The notes below the pieces were generated by a model that worked only from the letters and a program-made list of their open reading frames with translations, did not search any database and was not told where the DNA came from. Positions 63,912-64,000 of a DNA stretch of 64,000 nt are shown here, piece after piece; the stretch's first letter is position 1; each line of letters opens with the position of its first letter. The stretch is from positions 265,838-329,837 of the forward strand of contig NZ_FOKE01000003.1 of assembly GCF_900112065.1 (NCBI RefSeq), read 5' to 3'. The DNA comes from Cohnella sp. OV330. GTDB lineage: Bacteria > Bacillota > Bacilli > Paenibacillales > Paenibacillaceae. The position numbers were made by a program, and so were the translations under genes.

Positions 63912-64000
63912 CAGTTACGCGGAAAAACCGCGCAACTCCGCCCAGACTGCGGCGTGGCAGTGCCAGTTACACCGAAAAACCGTGTAACTCGGTCCAGACT
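63912..64000. repeat. two hairpin units 52 bp apart at the window edge
   Basis: AGTTACGCGGAAAAACCGCG (63913-63932, continuing CAACTCCG) and AGTTACACCGAAAAACCGTG (63965-63984, continuing TAACTCGG) are separated by exactly 52 bp. Each folds into a hairpin with an A5 loop. The array runs off the window. It resembles the fragment at about 9790-9810. Confidence 0.75.

Overview
The window looks like a chromosomal segment of a high-GC, endospore-former-type Firmicute of the Paenibacillus/Cohnella group. The signs are strong AGGAGG-type ribosome binding sites, frequent GTG/TTG starts, lipoproteins with Gram-positive lipoboxes, LplB/LplC-type sugar permeases with no ATPase beside them, membrane-anchored AraC sensors, CcpA-type cre-like sites and a complete Bacillus-style set of iol enzymes. 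No rRNA, tRNA, phage, transposase or CRISPR array was seen. Most of the DNA encodes carbohydrate uptake and breakdown.

Region 1 (1-14.6 kb) is mixed. It holds the end of an alpha/beta hydrolase, an AraC regulator divergent from a GH78-like rhamnosidase, a Bcr/CflA exporter, a small DivIVA-domain protein, a heparinase II/III-like protein, a decayed minus-strand gene, a VOC protein, a PadR regulator coupled to a small membrane protein, and a DinB protein. Two large intergenic stretches (8.4-9.2 and 9.7-10.5 kb) are filled with tandem repeats.

Region 2 (12.4-31.1 kb) is the most interesting block. A membrane AraC-type sensor precedes a roughly 16-kb run of twelve closely packed genes. These encode a sugar-binding lipoprotein, two permeases, a TIM-barrel isomerase, a lyase-like alpha/alpha-toroid protein, a GH105 unsaturated-uronyl hydrolase with a long N-terminal extension, and then iolD-iolE-iolC-mmsA-iolG-iolB, closed by a strong terminator. 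The layout suggests that an imported uronic-acid-containing conjugate is cut inside the cell and that inositol, or a deoxy-uronate handled by iol-type enzymes, is the product catabolised.

Region 3 (31.5-38.7 kb) is a second cluster: a small beta-rich protein coupled to a PHP-type (CehA/McbA) phosphoesterase, a GDPD-fold phosphodiesterase, a LacI regulator and a complete ABC importer with its own ATPase. It reads as a phosphodiester or phosphate-ester scavenging system.

Region 4 (39.2-44.1 kb) has a GNAT acetyltransferase, an AraC regulator divergent from an SDR dehydrogenase, and a LysR regulator divergent from a 14-helix MFS exporter with a perfect palindrome between them.

Region 5 (44.4-63.9 kb) is a mannoside-utilisation locus: a GntR-type repressor divergent from a GH38 alpha-mannosidase, an ABC importer without ATPase, a secreted double beta-helix protein with CBM-like modules, a large unclassified toroid glycosidase, a GH2 beta-mannosidase, a ManA-like cupin and a TIM-barrel isomerase.

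Several long intergenic regions carry short hairpins in arrays. Arrays with unrelated sequences share a spacing close to 52 bp, and another family with a 72-bp unit occurs at two loci 36 kb apart.
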